Shown here: one piece after another, positions 1-8,570 of the stretch
Layout of the letters: each line of letters opens with the position of its first letter
How positions within the stretch are numbered: position 1 is the stretch's first letter
NCBI GenBank assembly: GCA_035319185.1
Contig: DATHDF010000020.1
Coordinates: 1 to 48,276, forward strand
Reading direction: 5' to 3'
DNA length: 48,276 bases
Source of the DNA: Fen-1308 sp035319185
GTDB taxonomy: Bacteria > Nitrospirota > Thermodesulfovibrionia > Thermodesulfovibrionales > Dissulfurispiraceae
The notes under the pieces: generated by a model
Databases searched by the model: none
What the model was told of the DNA's origin: nothing
Seen by the model: the letters and a program-made list of their open reading frames with translations, nothing else
Program-made: the position numbers and the translations under genes

Positions 1-1105
1 TTACGGTAGCTATCCTTATAATGTTGCCTTCTACAACCTTCTCGAGGTTGAATGTCTTTAAAATGATATCCATTGCCTGGTTCCACGGCACGTTCATCAG
101 CTTCATGGTTATCTTGCCCTTGACGTCAGGATGTATAACCATGTTATAGCCGCCGACATCACCCAGCAATCTCAGTATCGGCACAATATCCGCATCCTGG
201 AAGTCCAGAGATATAACCTTGCTGCCATTGGCCATCTTTTCCTTAGGTTCGGCACTGGCTTCCGAAGCACCCTTCTTTTTGCCTTTCTTTTCCTTCGCAA
301 GCACATCGATGACCACCTCATCATCAAGGACATATACTTCCGAGGTCATCTTATCAGCTAGAACGATGTCGAATTTCAGCCTGTCCGCGCCAGTCCTGAC
401 CTTCAGGTCTTTAATTGCAGCGGGCAGCTTAGACGGGATGGAAGCCTTCATGGAGACACCGGGGATCTCTACGCTGAGCGAGTTGTCGACCTGATATACC
501 GTCGGTTCCATAAGTTTGCCATCCGCCTTGATGATCAGTTCGATCGTCTCTCCGTCCTTGTCGAACGCAACATCTGTTATAGCCTTGGCAAGACTGTCTC
601 TATTTCTGGATGCAGCGGTCTGCTTCAGGGCTTGGCCTGATGTTCCGGCATCGGCTGATTTGTCAAGACTTAGAACCAGTTCATCGCCTTTAACGTCGGC
701 CCTGACTTCCGCCGGAGATTGCAAAAGAATAGTCAGCCGGGCTGCATAATTAGGCATTTCAATTTGAGCAGGCACAATTTCGGATATCCCAGGCACTGTA
801 GATATGATCTTATCCTTGAACTGTCCCAGAGACGCACCCGATATATCAACAACAACAGTGAAAGGGTCCGCAGGCTTAGAGACCGAATACTTGATGGGGC
901 CGTCAATTTTGATCGCAATTGCGTTGTCAGCCATTGTAATATCGCGAATCACAGACGAGCCCGGAAGCGAATTCTCGGCTGCCAATGCAGTCCCGATCCC
1001 CCCGCAAATCATCAACAGCATCAGGCAAAACAATATCGTATGTAAAGAACGATTCTGCATGCGTGTCCTTTCTTTTAAATCCATCCCAGAAATAGTGGAA
1101 TTCAT
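1..1105 (-). CDS. pilQ: Type IV pilus secretin PilQ, 5' part (runs off left edge)
   Basis: This is the N-terminal part of the outer membrane secretin through which type IV pili exit. The frame is open to the window edge, so the secretin pore domain lies outside. A signal peptide ending near TALAAEN is followed by two beta-rich AMIN-like stretches (peptidoglycan targeting in this family) and then an STN/N0-like domain, running from VISLDFQDADI to the left edge. I chose the ATG at 1105 because it overlaps the pilP stop as ATGA, like every other pil junction here, and has GGAGG seven bases upstream. The ATG at 1060 (MQNRSL) is a serious alternative: it has its own AAGGA and gives a more normal signal peptide length. 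It is the last gene of the pilMNOPQ operon. Function is confident; the start is not. Confidence 0.9.
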   Translation of the reverse strand, partial: MNSTISGMDLKERTRMQNRSLHTILFCLMLLMICGGIGTALAAENSLPGSSVIRDITMADNAIAIKIDGPIKYSVSKPADPFTVVVDISGASLGQFKDKIISTVPGISEIVPAQIEMPNYAARLTILLQSPAEVRADVKGDELVLSLDKSADAGTSGQALKQTAASRNRDSLAKAITDVAFDKDGETIELIIKADGKLMEPTVYQVDNSLSVEIPGVSMKASIPSKLPAAIKDLKVRTGADRLKFDIVLADKMTSEVYVLDDEVVIDVLAKEKKGKKKGASEASAEPKEKMANGSKVISLDFQDADIVPILRLLGDVGGYNMVIHPDVKGKITMKLMNVPWNQAMDIILKTFNLEKVVEGNIIRIATV

Positions 1106-1611
1106 TCTTCTTCCTCCCCGCGGAGTCTTAATACGGTGTCTCGTGGACTCATAACACCACTTGCATCCCTAATACGCTCCCGAATGACTACTGTGTCTTT
1201 TGCAATTTTTGCCACAACGCCGCTATGGCTGCCCACCTTGACACCGTCGGTCACGTTGTATGACTTTCCGTCAGGCAGGGAAACAACTGCGAAATACTTG
1301 TTCTTCTCCCACAGAATCGCAATAATCTTCATTTCGCTGACATCATATGATTCAAGCGGAGACAGCCCCTTTCCCCTGCTGGAATCGCGTTTTGAGACAA
1401 GCGGGGCAAACGGGTCCCGTCTGTCAATACCGGTGTATTCATATGCTCCAACTTTTTCAGGAGCAGATGCAACTGCCGGGGCAGGTGTTTGCGCAGGAGC
1501 AGTTGCTTTGTCGGCCGCCAGAACGATAGACGGCGAACCGATCAGCACTAAAACAAAAGTGCAGGCAGCAGCAAAGATTGTCATCGCTGAGATATGCGGA
1601 ATCCTTTTCAC
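1102..1611 (-). CDS. pilP: Type IV pilus inner-membrane lipoprotein-like protein PilP
   Basis: PilP links the inner membrane PilMNO platform to the PilQ secretin. The 169-residue product has a hydrophobic N-terminal segment ending near IVLAADK, an Ala/Pro-rich linker (about residues 33-52), the hallmark RRDPFAPL patch near residue 64, and a C-terminal beta domain (about 85-165) with the KVGSHSGVVAKI pattern of the family. Classical PilP proteins are lipoproteins. Here the only cysteine in the leader (Cys17) sits in the middle of the hydrophobic stretch and does not form a good lipobox, so it may be a secreted or membrane-anchored form. It overlaps pilO upstream and pilQ downstream by ATGA, which suggests translational coupling. 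The Glu-rich C-terminus (GEEEE) is encoded by the purine run that also supplies the SD for pilQ. Confidence 0.93.
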   Translation of the reverse strand: MKRIPHISAMTIFAAACTFVLVLIGSPSIVLAADKATAPAQTPAPAVASAPEKVGAYEYTGIDRRDPFAPLVSKRDSSRGKGLSPLESYDVSEMKIIAILWEKNKYFAVVSLPDGKSYNVTDGVKVGSHSGVVAKIAKDTVVIRERIRDASGVMSPRDTVLRLRGEEEE

Positions 1612-2228
1612 TTCTGGCCCCCCTTCTCAGCCTTTTCCATTGCCTTTTTCTCAGCCTCAGGAATGGAAGAATAGGTCACAGCTGTAAATGTAACGCTGAG
1701 GGCTGCCGCGCCCTTTCTTGACACCTTGCCAGTGCTTTTCATGACAATCTTGTCAAGATTGACTATCCTCTCTAGCTTCGTAATATTGCTGAAGAACTGG
1801 CCGAACCTGTGATATGATCCCCGCATCTCAACACTCACGGGAATTTCATACACTTCCTTGCTCGCATGTACGGTCTTTGCAGACGGCCGCCACAGCACAG
1901 TCTCCAAGCCGGACTTAAACGCGAGTTGCGATACCTGCCTCAGCAGCCCCGACACCTCTTTCTCTTCAGGCAGTTGCGATTCGAGAGCAGTCAGCTTCTT
2001 CTTCAAAGTCTCATTTTCCCCTATCAGTGCAGTCAGACGGCTGGCTTGCTGTTGAGAGCTCTGCAAGTCCGCACGCTGTTTTTCAACATCGGCTGAGATC
2101 CTGCTTTTTTCATCCAGGGTCGGCAGAATGACAAACGTCACACTCAGAACTATTATCAGCAGGGCCGGCAGCACCAGCAGCAGGTTTTTCTTTGATGGAC
2201 TAAGACTTTCTAAGCTTTCCGCGTTCAT
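1608..2228 (-). CDS. pilO: Type IV pilus inner-membrane protein PilO
   Basis: PilO pairs with PilN in the inner membrane to form the alignment complex between the PilM/ATPase platform and PilP/PilQ. The 206-residue protein has a short cytoplasmic N-terminus, one membrane helix (about 18-38), a coiled coil rich in Gln/Glu/Lys (about 45-90) and a C-terminal ferredoxin-like domain with the typical GSYHRFGQFF segment. The size matches the family. Start and stop overlap both neighbours by four bases, so pilN, pilO and pilP are very probably translated as a coupled unit. The identification rests on domain order, size and context. Confidence 0.93.
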   Translation of the reverse strand: MNAESLESLSPSKKNLLLVLPALLIIVLSVTFVILPTLDEKSRISADVEKQRADLQSSQQQASRLTALIGENETLKKKLTALESQLPEEKEVSGLLRQVSQLAFKSGLETVLWRPSAKTVHASKEVYEIPVSVEMRGSYHRFGQFFSNITKLERIVNLDKIVMKSTGKVSRKGAAALSVTFTAVTYSSIPEAEKKAMEKAEKGGQK

Positions 2229-2797
2229 ATCTTCACCTTGAAGTTCAACTTGAAATTATAGACCTCAGTCTTCTCCACCGTTCCCTGTTTTGTCTCCTCA
2301 AGATATACATCGGAATATGCCGGGGATTTCTTGAGATTGTCCACAAAGGAAACAACATCCATGTTTGTATATCCAACGCCTTCAATCACTGCCTGCGGAT
2401 TATTGAAAGTCACGCTCGAAAGCCATACCCCGTCGGGCAACAACTTGCTGATATCATCCAGCAGCCTGACCGGTACAGACTGATTCTTCTTCAGTGTCTC
2501 GATCAGATTTGACTTCTGCTGAATCGCCTTATTCAGCGCCTCAAACTTCTTGACCTCATCGATCTTCTTCTTGTATTCGGCGATCTTGGCCTGGTTGGAA
2601 GTATACTCGTTTTTCAGATCCGACACCTGCATCTTCAGAAAAACAACTGCGAGTACGGCGAGGAGGAGAGCCGCTCCCGTAACTATTCCAAGCAAGGTCA
2701 AAAACGGGAGGGGCTTTTTTGCTTCAACTGCGAGGGGAAGGTCGGCCTTCTTCTGTCTTTTCTGTTTTCTTTCAGCCAGCAGGTTGATCCTTATCAT
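2225..2797 (-). CDS. pilN: Type IV pilus inner-membrane protein PilN
   Basis: PilN is a bitopic membrane protein whose cytoplasmic N-terminus binds PilM. The family motif is seen at the very start (MIRINLLAERK, with the INLL core). It is followed by a basic stretch, one transmembrane helix (about 33-55), a coiled coil (about 58-100) and a periplasmic ferredoxin-like domain in which LPDGVWLSSV is a recognisable family segment. Length (190 residues) is normal. The ATG overlaps the pilM stop and the stop overlaps the pilO ATG. Together with pilM this forms the cytoplasmic-to-periplasmic link of the pilus machine. Confidence 0.95.
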   Translation of the reverse strand: MIRINLLAERKQKRQKKADLPLAVEAKKPLPFLTLLGIVTGAALLLAVLAVVFLKMQVSDLKNEYTSNQAKIAEYKKKIDEVKKFEALNKAIQQKSNLIETLKKNQSVPVRLLDDISKLLPDGVWLSSVTFNNPQAVIEGVGYTNMDVVSFVDNLKKSPAYSDVYLEETKQGTVEKTEVYNFKLNFKVKI

Positions 2798-3843
2798 TGC
2801 CTGTCCCCCGACCGCCTCATCGCAAGGCCGACAGCTACCGCCGTGATAGGCGCAACCTCGCCGAGTGCCAGCTTATCTGACTTTCTGATATTCTTCAGGA
2901 CGTCAGCCACTTCGACCGGAATCCCGAGCCTTTCCGACATAAGGGTTGAAAAACCCTTGATTAGAGCGGCACCGCCGCTCAGTACTATGCCGTTTATATC
3001 TTCATCACCGATGCTGCTTCTGAAGTATTCGAATGACCGGTATATCTCTGCGTAAATCTCATCGGATGCGCCGTTGATGATATCGCGAACCGAGTCATGA
3101 GGAACTCCTTCAACCGTTTCACCCAATTTGACGCGCTCTGCCGCATCGCGCGATATGTTGAGCGTGCGCTCAATCGCCTCGGTGTGATAGTTGCTGCCTA
3201 TGGCAGTATCTCTCATAAACACCGGCAACCCCTTCCTGAGAATATTGATATTTGTCTTGCTGGCCCCTATGTTGACAAGCGCCACATTTTTCTTATCGGC
3301 AATTCCGTAATTTACTTCATACACGTTTCCGACAGCAAAGGAATCGACGTCGACAACAACCGGTGTAATGCCGGCCTGCTGGACGGCATCCACATAATCG
3401 GCCATCACCGTCTTTTTTACCGCAACCAGCATGACGTCCATCATGCCCTCTTCTTCAGTATCGGGGCCGAGGATTTCAAAATCAATATTTACATCCTTGA
3501 TGTCAAAGGGTATGTACTGTTCGGCTTCATACTTGATATTTAGGCCAAGTTCCTCTTCGGTTATCAGCGGTACCTTTATAACTTTTGTTATTACTGCAGA
3601 ATGACCGGAAAGCCCCAAAACAGCTTCGGCCTTCTTGATCCCGGCCTGGCTCATCAACGCTTTAAGCGAATCGACAAGCTTTGTCTTGTTGAGCACTAGA
3701 CCATCACCGATTACATCGCGCTCGATCGGAAGCATGCTGAAAAGCGAAAGTTCGTAGCCGTCCTTGCCGGCATCGACCTGTGCCACCTTCAGATAACGCG
3801 ACCCGATATCAACCCCTATGGTGCTCTTCTTTCCTATTAACAT
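2794..3843 (-). CDS. pilM: Type IV pilus actin-like protein PilM
   Basis: PilM is a cytoplasmic actin/FtsA-like ATP-binding protein that docks on the PilN tail. The 349-residue product starts MLIGKKSTIGVDIGSRYLK, with phosphate-1 motif DIGS. It carries a second nucleotide-binding segment (NIGASKTNI, about residue 192) and an adenosine motif LSGGAALIKGF near residue 288, in the order expected of the actin fold. It is the first gene of the leftward pilMNOPQ run, separated from aspS by only 60 bp. No Shine-Dalgarno sequence is visible before its ATG, and a candidate promoter lies so close that the transcript could be nearly leaderless. The canonical N-terminus makes another start unlikely. Confidence 0.95.
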   Translation of the reverse strand: MLIGKKSTIGVDIGSRYLKVAQVDAGKDGYELSLFSMLPIERDVIGDGLVLNKTKLVDSLKALMSQAGIKKAEAVLGLSGHSAVITKVIKVPLITEEELGLNIKYEAEQYIPFDIKDVNIDFEILGPDTEEEGMMDVMLVAVKKTVMADYVDAVQQAGITPVVVDVDSFAVGNVYEVNYGIADKKNVALVNIGASKTNINILRKGLPVFMRDTAIGSNYHTEAIERTLNISRDAAERVKLGETVEGVPHDSVRDIINGASDEIYAEIYRSFEYFRSSIGDEDINGIVLSGGAALIKGFSTLMSERLGIPVEVADVLKNIRKSDKLALGEVAPITAVAVGLAMRRSGDRQ

Positions 3844-3850
3844 AATGCTA

Positions 3851-3879
3851 TATTTAGCAGAAAAAGTTCAGTTTGTCAA
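3851..3879 (-). promoter_or_regulatory. Candidate sigma-70 promoter for pilMNOPQ
   Basis: Reading leftward, a perfect -35 hexamer TTGACA (3879-3874) is followed after 17 bases by a weak -10, TAAATA (3856-3851). The predicted start of transcription would fall at or next to the pilM ATG (3843). The AT-rich aspS-pilM gap is the only intergenic space upstream of the pil genes. The -10 is poor, so this is a proposal. Confidence 0.4.
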
Positions 3880-3903
3880 GCATTTTCTTTATTTCACGCC
3901 ATC

Positions 3904-5700
3904 TCACAGCGGCGTGTTCACCTTTATGTAGAGTTCTCTGAGTTGTTTCTGGTCCACTGTCGAGGGCGCTCCGCTCATCTGGCAAACTGCCTTCTGCGTC
4001 TTCGGAAACGCTATGACATCTCGTATGGAAGATGCTCCTACCATGAGCATAACCAGCCTGTCGAGGCCCAGGGCGATGCCTCCATGAGGCGGCGCGCCAA
4101 ACTGTAAAGCATCAAGCAGGAAGCCGAATTTCTCATAGGCCTCCTCTTCACCTATACCCAATATCTCAAACATTCTTCTCTGAACGTCGTTTCTGTGGAT
4201 ACGGATGCTGCCCCCCCCCACCTCATAGCCATTAAGCACAAGATCGTATGCCTTTGCCGTAAACGACGACAAAATTTCAGTCGGCTCACTCCCCCGGAAG
4301 GCTTCAACCGGCAGTTGCAGCATCTTTTCCATGCTCGCGCACGAAGGCGATGTAAACGGGTGGTGCATCGCCGAATACCTTTTCTCCTCTTCATCCCACT
4401 CGAGGAGTGGAAAATCAGTCACCCATGAGAAATTAAAACCTGCTCCGATAAGGTCAAGCCGTTTCCCCAGATCAAGCCTCATCCTGCCAAGGACATTGTG
4501 CACCACAGCCTCCTTGTCGGCTACAAACAGGATCAGGTCTCCTTCATGGGCATCGACCCTTGCAGCCATTTGTTGCAAAACATCTTTCTGGAAAAACTTC
4601 GCAATAGGTGATTCGAAGCCTCCTTTCACTTTTATCCATGCAAGCCCTTTAGCGCCATATGCCTTTGCATCCTCGGTGAGCATATCGATTTCCTTGCGCG
4701 AAAAACCGGCCATCCCTTTAGCGTTGAGGGCCTTTACACGGCCTCCGGAATCCAGTGCGCCCAGGAACACCTTGAACGAGCTCAAACGGGCCAGATCGCC
4801 CATATCGGCAATCTCCATCCCAAATCTCAGATCAGGCTTGTCACTACCGTATTTTTCCATGGCTTGTTTAAAGGATAGCACCTGGAAGGGCTTGGCTATG
4901 GTGACGCCGATCACATCCTGAAATAGTTTGGCTATCATACCTTCCATCAGCGCCATGATTTCGGAGCTGTCCGTAAACGCCAGTTCCAGGTCCACCTGCG
5001 TGAATTCAGGCTGGCGGTCGGCCCTCAGATCCTCGTCCCTGAAGCACTTCACTATCTGGAAATAGCGCTCCATACCTGCAACCATCAATATCTGCTTGAA
5101 GATCTGCGGCGACTGGGGTAACGCGTAAAAGTGGCCCGGATTTAGCCTGCTCGGAACAAGATAGTCCCTTGCTCCTTCAGGGGTCGATTTGGTAAGCATT
5201 GGGGTCTCTATTTCGAGAAAGCCGGCGCTGTCGAGAAAGTCTCTGATGGATTTTGTCGTCTTGTGGCGTATACCGAAATTACGCTGCAGTTCGGGCCTTC
5301 GCAGATCGAGATACCGGTGTTTCAGACGCAGGGCCTCGGAGGCATCTGCAGCCTCTTCAATCATGAACGGCAGCACTGCAGATTCATTGAGTACCTGAAG
5401 GCTACTCGCATAGAGTTCAACTCTGCCGGTTACAATTTCGTCATTGGCCGTGCCTTCCGGCCGAGGCCTGACTTCGCCATCGACGGCTATGACGAACTCG
5501 CTTCTAAGGTCATGAGCGAGCTTGTGTGCCTCAGCCGAGACATCGGGGCTGAATACAACCTGAACTATGCCGCTCCTGTCTCGAAGATCCACAAAAATCA
5601 GGCCGCCATGGTCCCTTCTCCTGAATACCCATCCGCACAACTTGAAACGGGAACCTGAATGCGACTCCCTTAGTTCACCGCACCATATATCGCGATACAT
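3904..5700 (-). CDS. aspS: Aspartyl-tRNA synthetase, bacterial type (probably non-discriminating)
   Basis: This enzyme charges tRNA-Asp with aspartate and, if non-discriminating, also tRNA-Asn for later amidation by GatCAB. The 598 residues give the bacterial layout: an N-terminal OB anticodon-binding domain (about 1-110), a class II catalytic core with motif 2 (CFRDEDLRADRQPEFTQ), a GAD insertion (about 285-420), then GGGSIRIH and motif 3 (GIALGLDRLVML). Residue 31 is His (RRRDHGG) and residue 83 is Gly (RPEGT). These are the two positions that separate non-discriminating from discriminating bacterial AspRS, and both match the non-discriminating type. The GGGS motif is encoded over a run of nine identical bases (4211-4219). 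It lies between the RluB-like gene and pilM. Confidence 0.97.
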   Translation of the reverse strand: MYRDIWCGELRESHSGSRFKLCGWVFRRRDHGGLIFVDLRDRSGIVQVVFSPDVSAEAHKLAHDLRSEFVIAVDGEVRPRPEGTANDEIVTGRVELYASSLQVLNESAVLPFMIEEAADASEALRLKHRYLDLRRPELQRNFGIRHKTTKSIRDFLDSAGFLEIETPMLTKSTPEGARDYLVPSRLNPGHFYALPQSPQIFKQILMVAGMERYFQIVKCFRDEDLRADRQPEFTQVDLELAFTDSSEIMALMEGMIAKLFQDVIGVTIAKPFQVLSFKQAMEKYGSDKPDLRFGMEIADMGDLARLSSFKVFLGALDSGGRVKALNAKGMAGFSRKEIDMLTEDAKAYGAKGLAWIKVKGGFESPIAKFFQKDVLQQMAARVDAHEGDLILFVADKEAVVHNVLGRMRLDLGKRLDLIGAGFNFSWVTDFPLLEWDEEEKRYSAMHHPFTSPSCASMEKMLQLPVEAFRGSEPTEILSSFTAKAYDLVLNGYEVGGGSIRIHRNDVQRRMFEILGIGEEEAYEKFGFLLDALQFGAPPHGGIALGLDRLVMLMVGASSIRDVIAFPKTQKAVCQMSGAPSTVDQKQLRELYIKVNTPL

Positions 5701-5724
5701 ATTTCCTCCGTTTGTAAAAAATCC

Positions 5725-6477
5725 TCACTGCTTATCTGTTAAGCCTTCTTGATGACTGCCTCCGGAGATTTCCTTACGTAACACCTGCAGCTCCTTGTCG
5801 GTCAATGGCCTGACCTCGCCGGTCTTGAGCCCACCCAGGCTGATTCCATTAATGCTTATGCGGCGCAGCTTCAGGGCCGGGTGACCTACCGCCTCCACCA
5901 TTCTGCGCACTAACCTTTTCCTGCCTTCGGTTATCGTCATTTCAATCCATGAGTTGGATTCGGACTTCCTAATAAATCGAGCCCTGGCCGGCAATGTCCT
6001 GCCGTCCTCAAGCCTCACGCCGGCCCGTAATTTCCTGAGCCTTTCGTCCTCAATCATCCCCTTTACTTTGACAACATACGTCTTTGGTATCTTTCGTGAG
6101 GGATGCATCAGGCCATTTGCAAAATCACCATCGTTTGTAAGCAGCAAAAGACCTTCCGAATCATAGTCGAGACGCCCAACCGGAAAGACCCTATAGCGCG
6201 TACCCTTTATAAAGTCCTTCACTGTAGGCCTTCCTTCCGGGTCCGACAGCGATGTCACAACACCTCTGGGTTTGTTCAGCATCAGATAAACCTTCGGCTC
6301 CCGCCGGGTGAGCAACTTTCCGCTTACCTTTATGTGGTCCTTCGAAGGATCGGCTTTCATGCCCAGCTCGGCAACCTTGCCATTAATCGTAACGCGGCCT
6401 GAGGCAATAAGTTCTTCTGCCCCCCTCCGCGAGGTAACGCCCATCTGGGCTATTATCTTCTGTATTCGCTGCTCCAC
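5725..6477 (-). CDS. rluB: RNA pseudouridine synthase, RluB/RsuA family
   Basis: It isomerises a uridine to pseudouridine, most likely in 23S rRNA. The N-terminus (about 1-60) is an S4 RNA-binding domain (RIQKIIAQMGVTSRRGAEELI). The catalytic domain has the family signature GRLDYDSEGLLLLTNDG near residue 102, with the invariant Asp in RLD, and the LNKPRGVVTS motif. Length 250 fits RluB/RluE/RsuA; RluB is the best guess from the S4 domain and basic C-terminal part, but the exact target cannot be read from the sequence. Translation starts at a GTG. It sits between the SurA-like gene and aspS with small gaps, in the same leftward run. Confidence 0.88.
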   Translation of the reverse strand: MEQRIQKIIAQMGVTSRRGAEELIASGRVTINGKVAELGMKADPSKDHIKVSGKLLTRREPKVYLMLNKPRGVVTSLSDPEGRPTVKDFIKGTRYRVFPVGRLDYDSEGLLLLTNDGDFANGLMHPSRKIPKTYVVKVKGMIEDERLRKLRAGVRLEDGRTLPARARFIRKSESNSWIEMTITEGRKRLVRRMVEAVGHPALKLRRISINGISLGGLKTGEVRPLTDKELQVLRKEISGGSHQEGLTDKQ

Positions 6478-6490
6478 AGGCCGGTCCGAT

Positions 6491-7441
6491 CTATCTTATT
6501 TCTATATACGCCTTTTGGCGAAGGCCTTTGATCCAGGCCTTGTAGTCCCGCTCGAACTTATCGGCGTAAAGCTTGTCCTGCATGGCTTGCTTCAGTTCAG
6601 CAGGGCCCTTGTATGTCCTCTCGCTGTCAAGCTTAACAATATTAAACCCCGCGGTTGTGCTGAACGGTTCGCTGACGTCTCCCGGTTTCATCTTCTGCAG
6701 GACATTGAGGAACTCACCGGACAGGTCGGACTTGCTAACGAATCCGAGATCGCCCCCGGCTTTGGCACTGGCATCTTCGGAATATTTTTTGGCAAGCTCT
6801 GAAAAGCTTTCACCGGCCTTGATCTTTCGATAAATATCGGCAGCCTTTACTTCTGCCTGTTTCGGATCTTCGCCGTTCTTAACCAGGATAAGGCTTATCT
6901 TATAGCCTTCCTCCATGTCGGACAACGCCGGCTTGCTTGCCAGAAAAGCATTGAGTTCTTCGTCGGTCACAACAACCTTTCCGCGCACATCCCGATCTAT
7001 AAGCCGGTTAATAATGATTTGGTCGGAAAGTTTCTTTCTGTACTCTTCTGGCGTGAATCCCTCTTTGCCGATCGCCTCCTTCATTGCCTCATCTGTCATG
7101 CCGTATTTTTCCCGAATGGAAGCCATTGTTTTGTTTATCTCATCGTCTGTCGCGGTAATACCATCTTTCTTTGCCTCCTGAAGCAGCAGCCTCATGTCTA
7201 TAAGGTTCTCCAGAAAGGCCCTTTCATTCTCTTCAAATATCTTATGACGCTCGCGTTCGCCCATAGCCTTCACCTGAGGGCTCGCTTCGAACTCCATGGC
7301 CTTGTATAGTTCACTCCAGGTAATCACGTCTGAGTTCACTACTGCCACAACCTTATCAAGCAGGATGGCCCCTTCGCCGGCAGAGCACAGGCCTATCGCC
7401 GCCATAACAATGATGCAGAGAAACTGCAACCAGATCCTCAT
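6491..7441 (-). CDS. surA: Periplasmic SurA-like peptidyl-prolyl isomerase/chaperone
   Basis: It is predicted to help fold outer membrane proteins in the periplasm. The 316-residue product has a signal peptide ending near residue 24 (LCSAGEGA), a SurA N-terminal chaperone domain (DKVVAVVNSDVITWSEL at about 29, then a helical region to about 170), one parvulin-type PpiC domain (about 178-280, with KYSEDASAKAGGDLGFV and AGFNIVKL) and a C-terminal helix that packs back on the chaperone core. E. coli SurA has two PpiC domains; a single one is common in related lineages. A strong GGGAGG precedes the ATG. With PilQ downstream in the same orientation, an outer membrane client is nearby, but this link is only contextual. 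Confidence 0.9.
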   Translation of the reverse strand: MRIWLQFLCIIVMAAIGLCSAGEGAILLDKVVAVVNSDVITWSELYKAMEFEASPQVKAMGERERHKIFEENERAFLENLIDMRLLLQEAKKDGITATDDEINKTMASIREKYGMTDEAMKEAIGKEGFTPEEYRKKLSDQIIINRLIDRDVRGKVVVTDEELNAFLASKPALSDMEEGYKISLILVKNGEDPKQAEVKAADIYRKIKAGESFSELAKKYSEDASAKAGGDLGFVSKSDLSGEFLNVLQKMKPGDVSEPFSTTAGFNIVKLDSERTYKGPAELKQAMQDKLYADKFERDYKAWIKGLRQKAYIEIR

Positions 7442-7497
7442 CGCAAACCCTCCCTATAGTCGCTCATAAAATGCGTATTTCCGCCATATTGCATGCG

Positions 7498-8511
7498 TCA
7501 GCATATCCTTGGCAGCTGCTCGCCCGCAAGCATATCTATAATGCGCGTCCCGCCGATTGCCGTCTTCAGCAGGACCATTCCGTTTCTTTTGGCATCCGCG
7601 GCGCCCACTTCGCCAATGACCACAGTACCTGCGCCCAGGGGATGCTTCCTCATCGCAGCAGCAAGCACGTCGGCCGTATCTGCAGGCGCAACCGCAAGCA
7701 GTATCCCTTCGTTGGCGATATAGAGAGGATCTAGTCCCAGTATCTCGCAGGCACCCTTCACGCCGTCCGGCACAGGCAGCAAAGATTCACCGATCATGAT
7801 CGGCAGTCCTGATTCAAGGGCAATTTCCTTTAATGTTGTAGCCACACCGCCCCTTGTCGGGTCTCTCATCATGCGAAGATTTTTTTCAACCCCCAGCATG
7901 GTCTCGACAAGTCCGCACAGCGCTGCGGTATCGCTCAGGACAGGCGGTTCGAAGGACAGGCCGTTTCGTTCGGACATGACCGCTACACCGTGATTCCCTA
8001 TCGACCCGCTTATAATTATCCTGTCACCCGGCCTGATCTTGTCGGGCCCGAGGGCTACGCCTTCAGGCACCAATCCCACGCCTGCCGTCGTAATAAAGAT
8101 TCCGTCTCCTTTTCCCTTGTCGACAACCTTGGTGTCGCCCGCAACGATCCTGACATTTGCCTTTTCTGCGGCGTCAGCCATTGATACTACTATCTCTCGC
8201 AGTGAATCCATCTGGAACCCTTCCTCGATCACAAAGCCGGCAGACAGATAAAGAGGTTTCGCCCCCACCATCGAAAGATCGTTCACAGTCCCGTTGACGG
8301 CCAATTCTCCGATGTTTCCGCCCGGAAAGAAGATCGGCGACACCACGTATGAGTCCGTTGTGAATGCGAGCTTACCGGCAGCGAATTCGCCGCCTTCGAG
8401 CACTGCTGAATCGGCAAGCATCTTCATGCCGAACCGGGGCGCTATATGCTCCCTTATCAGCGAATGCATCAATCTGCCGCCGCTTCCGTGACCAAGCAAA
8501 ATCTTGTCCAT
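7498..8511 (-). CDS. hypE: Hydrogenase maturation protein HypE (carbamoyl dehydratase)
   Basis: HypE dehydrates the carbamoyl group placed on its C-terminal cysteine to a thiocyanate, the source of the CN ligands of [NiFe]-hydrogenase. The C-terminus is exactly ...EQLPRIC, the diagnostic tail ending in the acceptor cysteine, which separates HypE from its SelD, PurM and ThiL relatives. The N-terminal glycine-rich segment (LGHGSGGRLMHSLI) and the AIR-synthase ATP-binding part (RDPTRGGVATTLKEIA near residue 220) are intact. Length 337 is typical. No other hyp or hydrogenase gene is in the window, so it is separated from its partners HypA, B, C, D and F. It lies between an FN3 lipoprotein and surA. 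Confidence 0.96.
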   Translation of the reverse strand: MDKILLGHGSGGRLMHSLIREHIAPRFGMKMLADSAVLEGGEFAAGKLAFTTDSYVVSPIFFPGGNIGELAVNGTVNDLSMVGAKPLYLSAGFVIEEGFQMDSLREIVVSMADAAEKANVRIVAGDTKVVDKGKGDGIFITTAGVGLVPEGVALGPDKIRPGDRIIISGSIGNHGVAVMSERNGLSFEPPVLSDTAALCGLVETMLGVEKNLRMMRDPTRGGVATTLKEIALESGLPIMIGESLLPVPDGVKGACEILGLDPLYIANEGILLAVAPADTADVLAAAMRKHPLGAGTVVIGEVGAADAKRNGMVLLKTAIGGTRIIDMLAGEQLPRIC

Positions 8512-8570
8512 TAGTCCACCATTAATCCCTCCCCGTTTCCTGTCAAGTCAGAAATGGGCAGGATTCACTT

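Noticed and set aside
1561..1611. A lipobox at Cys17 of PilP
   Set aside because: The cysteine sits in the middle of the hydrophobic stretch and is followed by more membrane-like residues, so a signal peptidase II site is unlikely.
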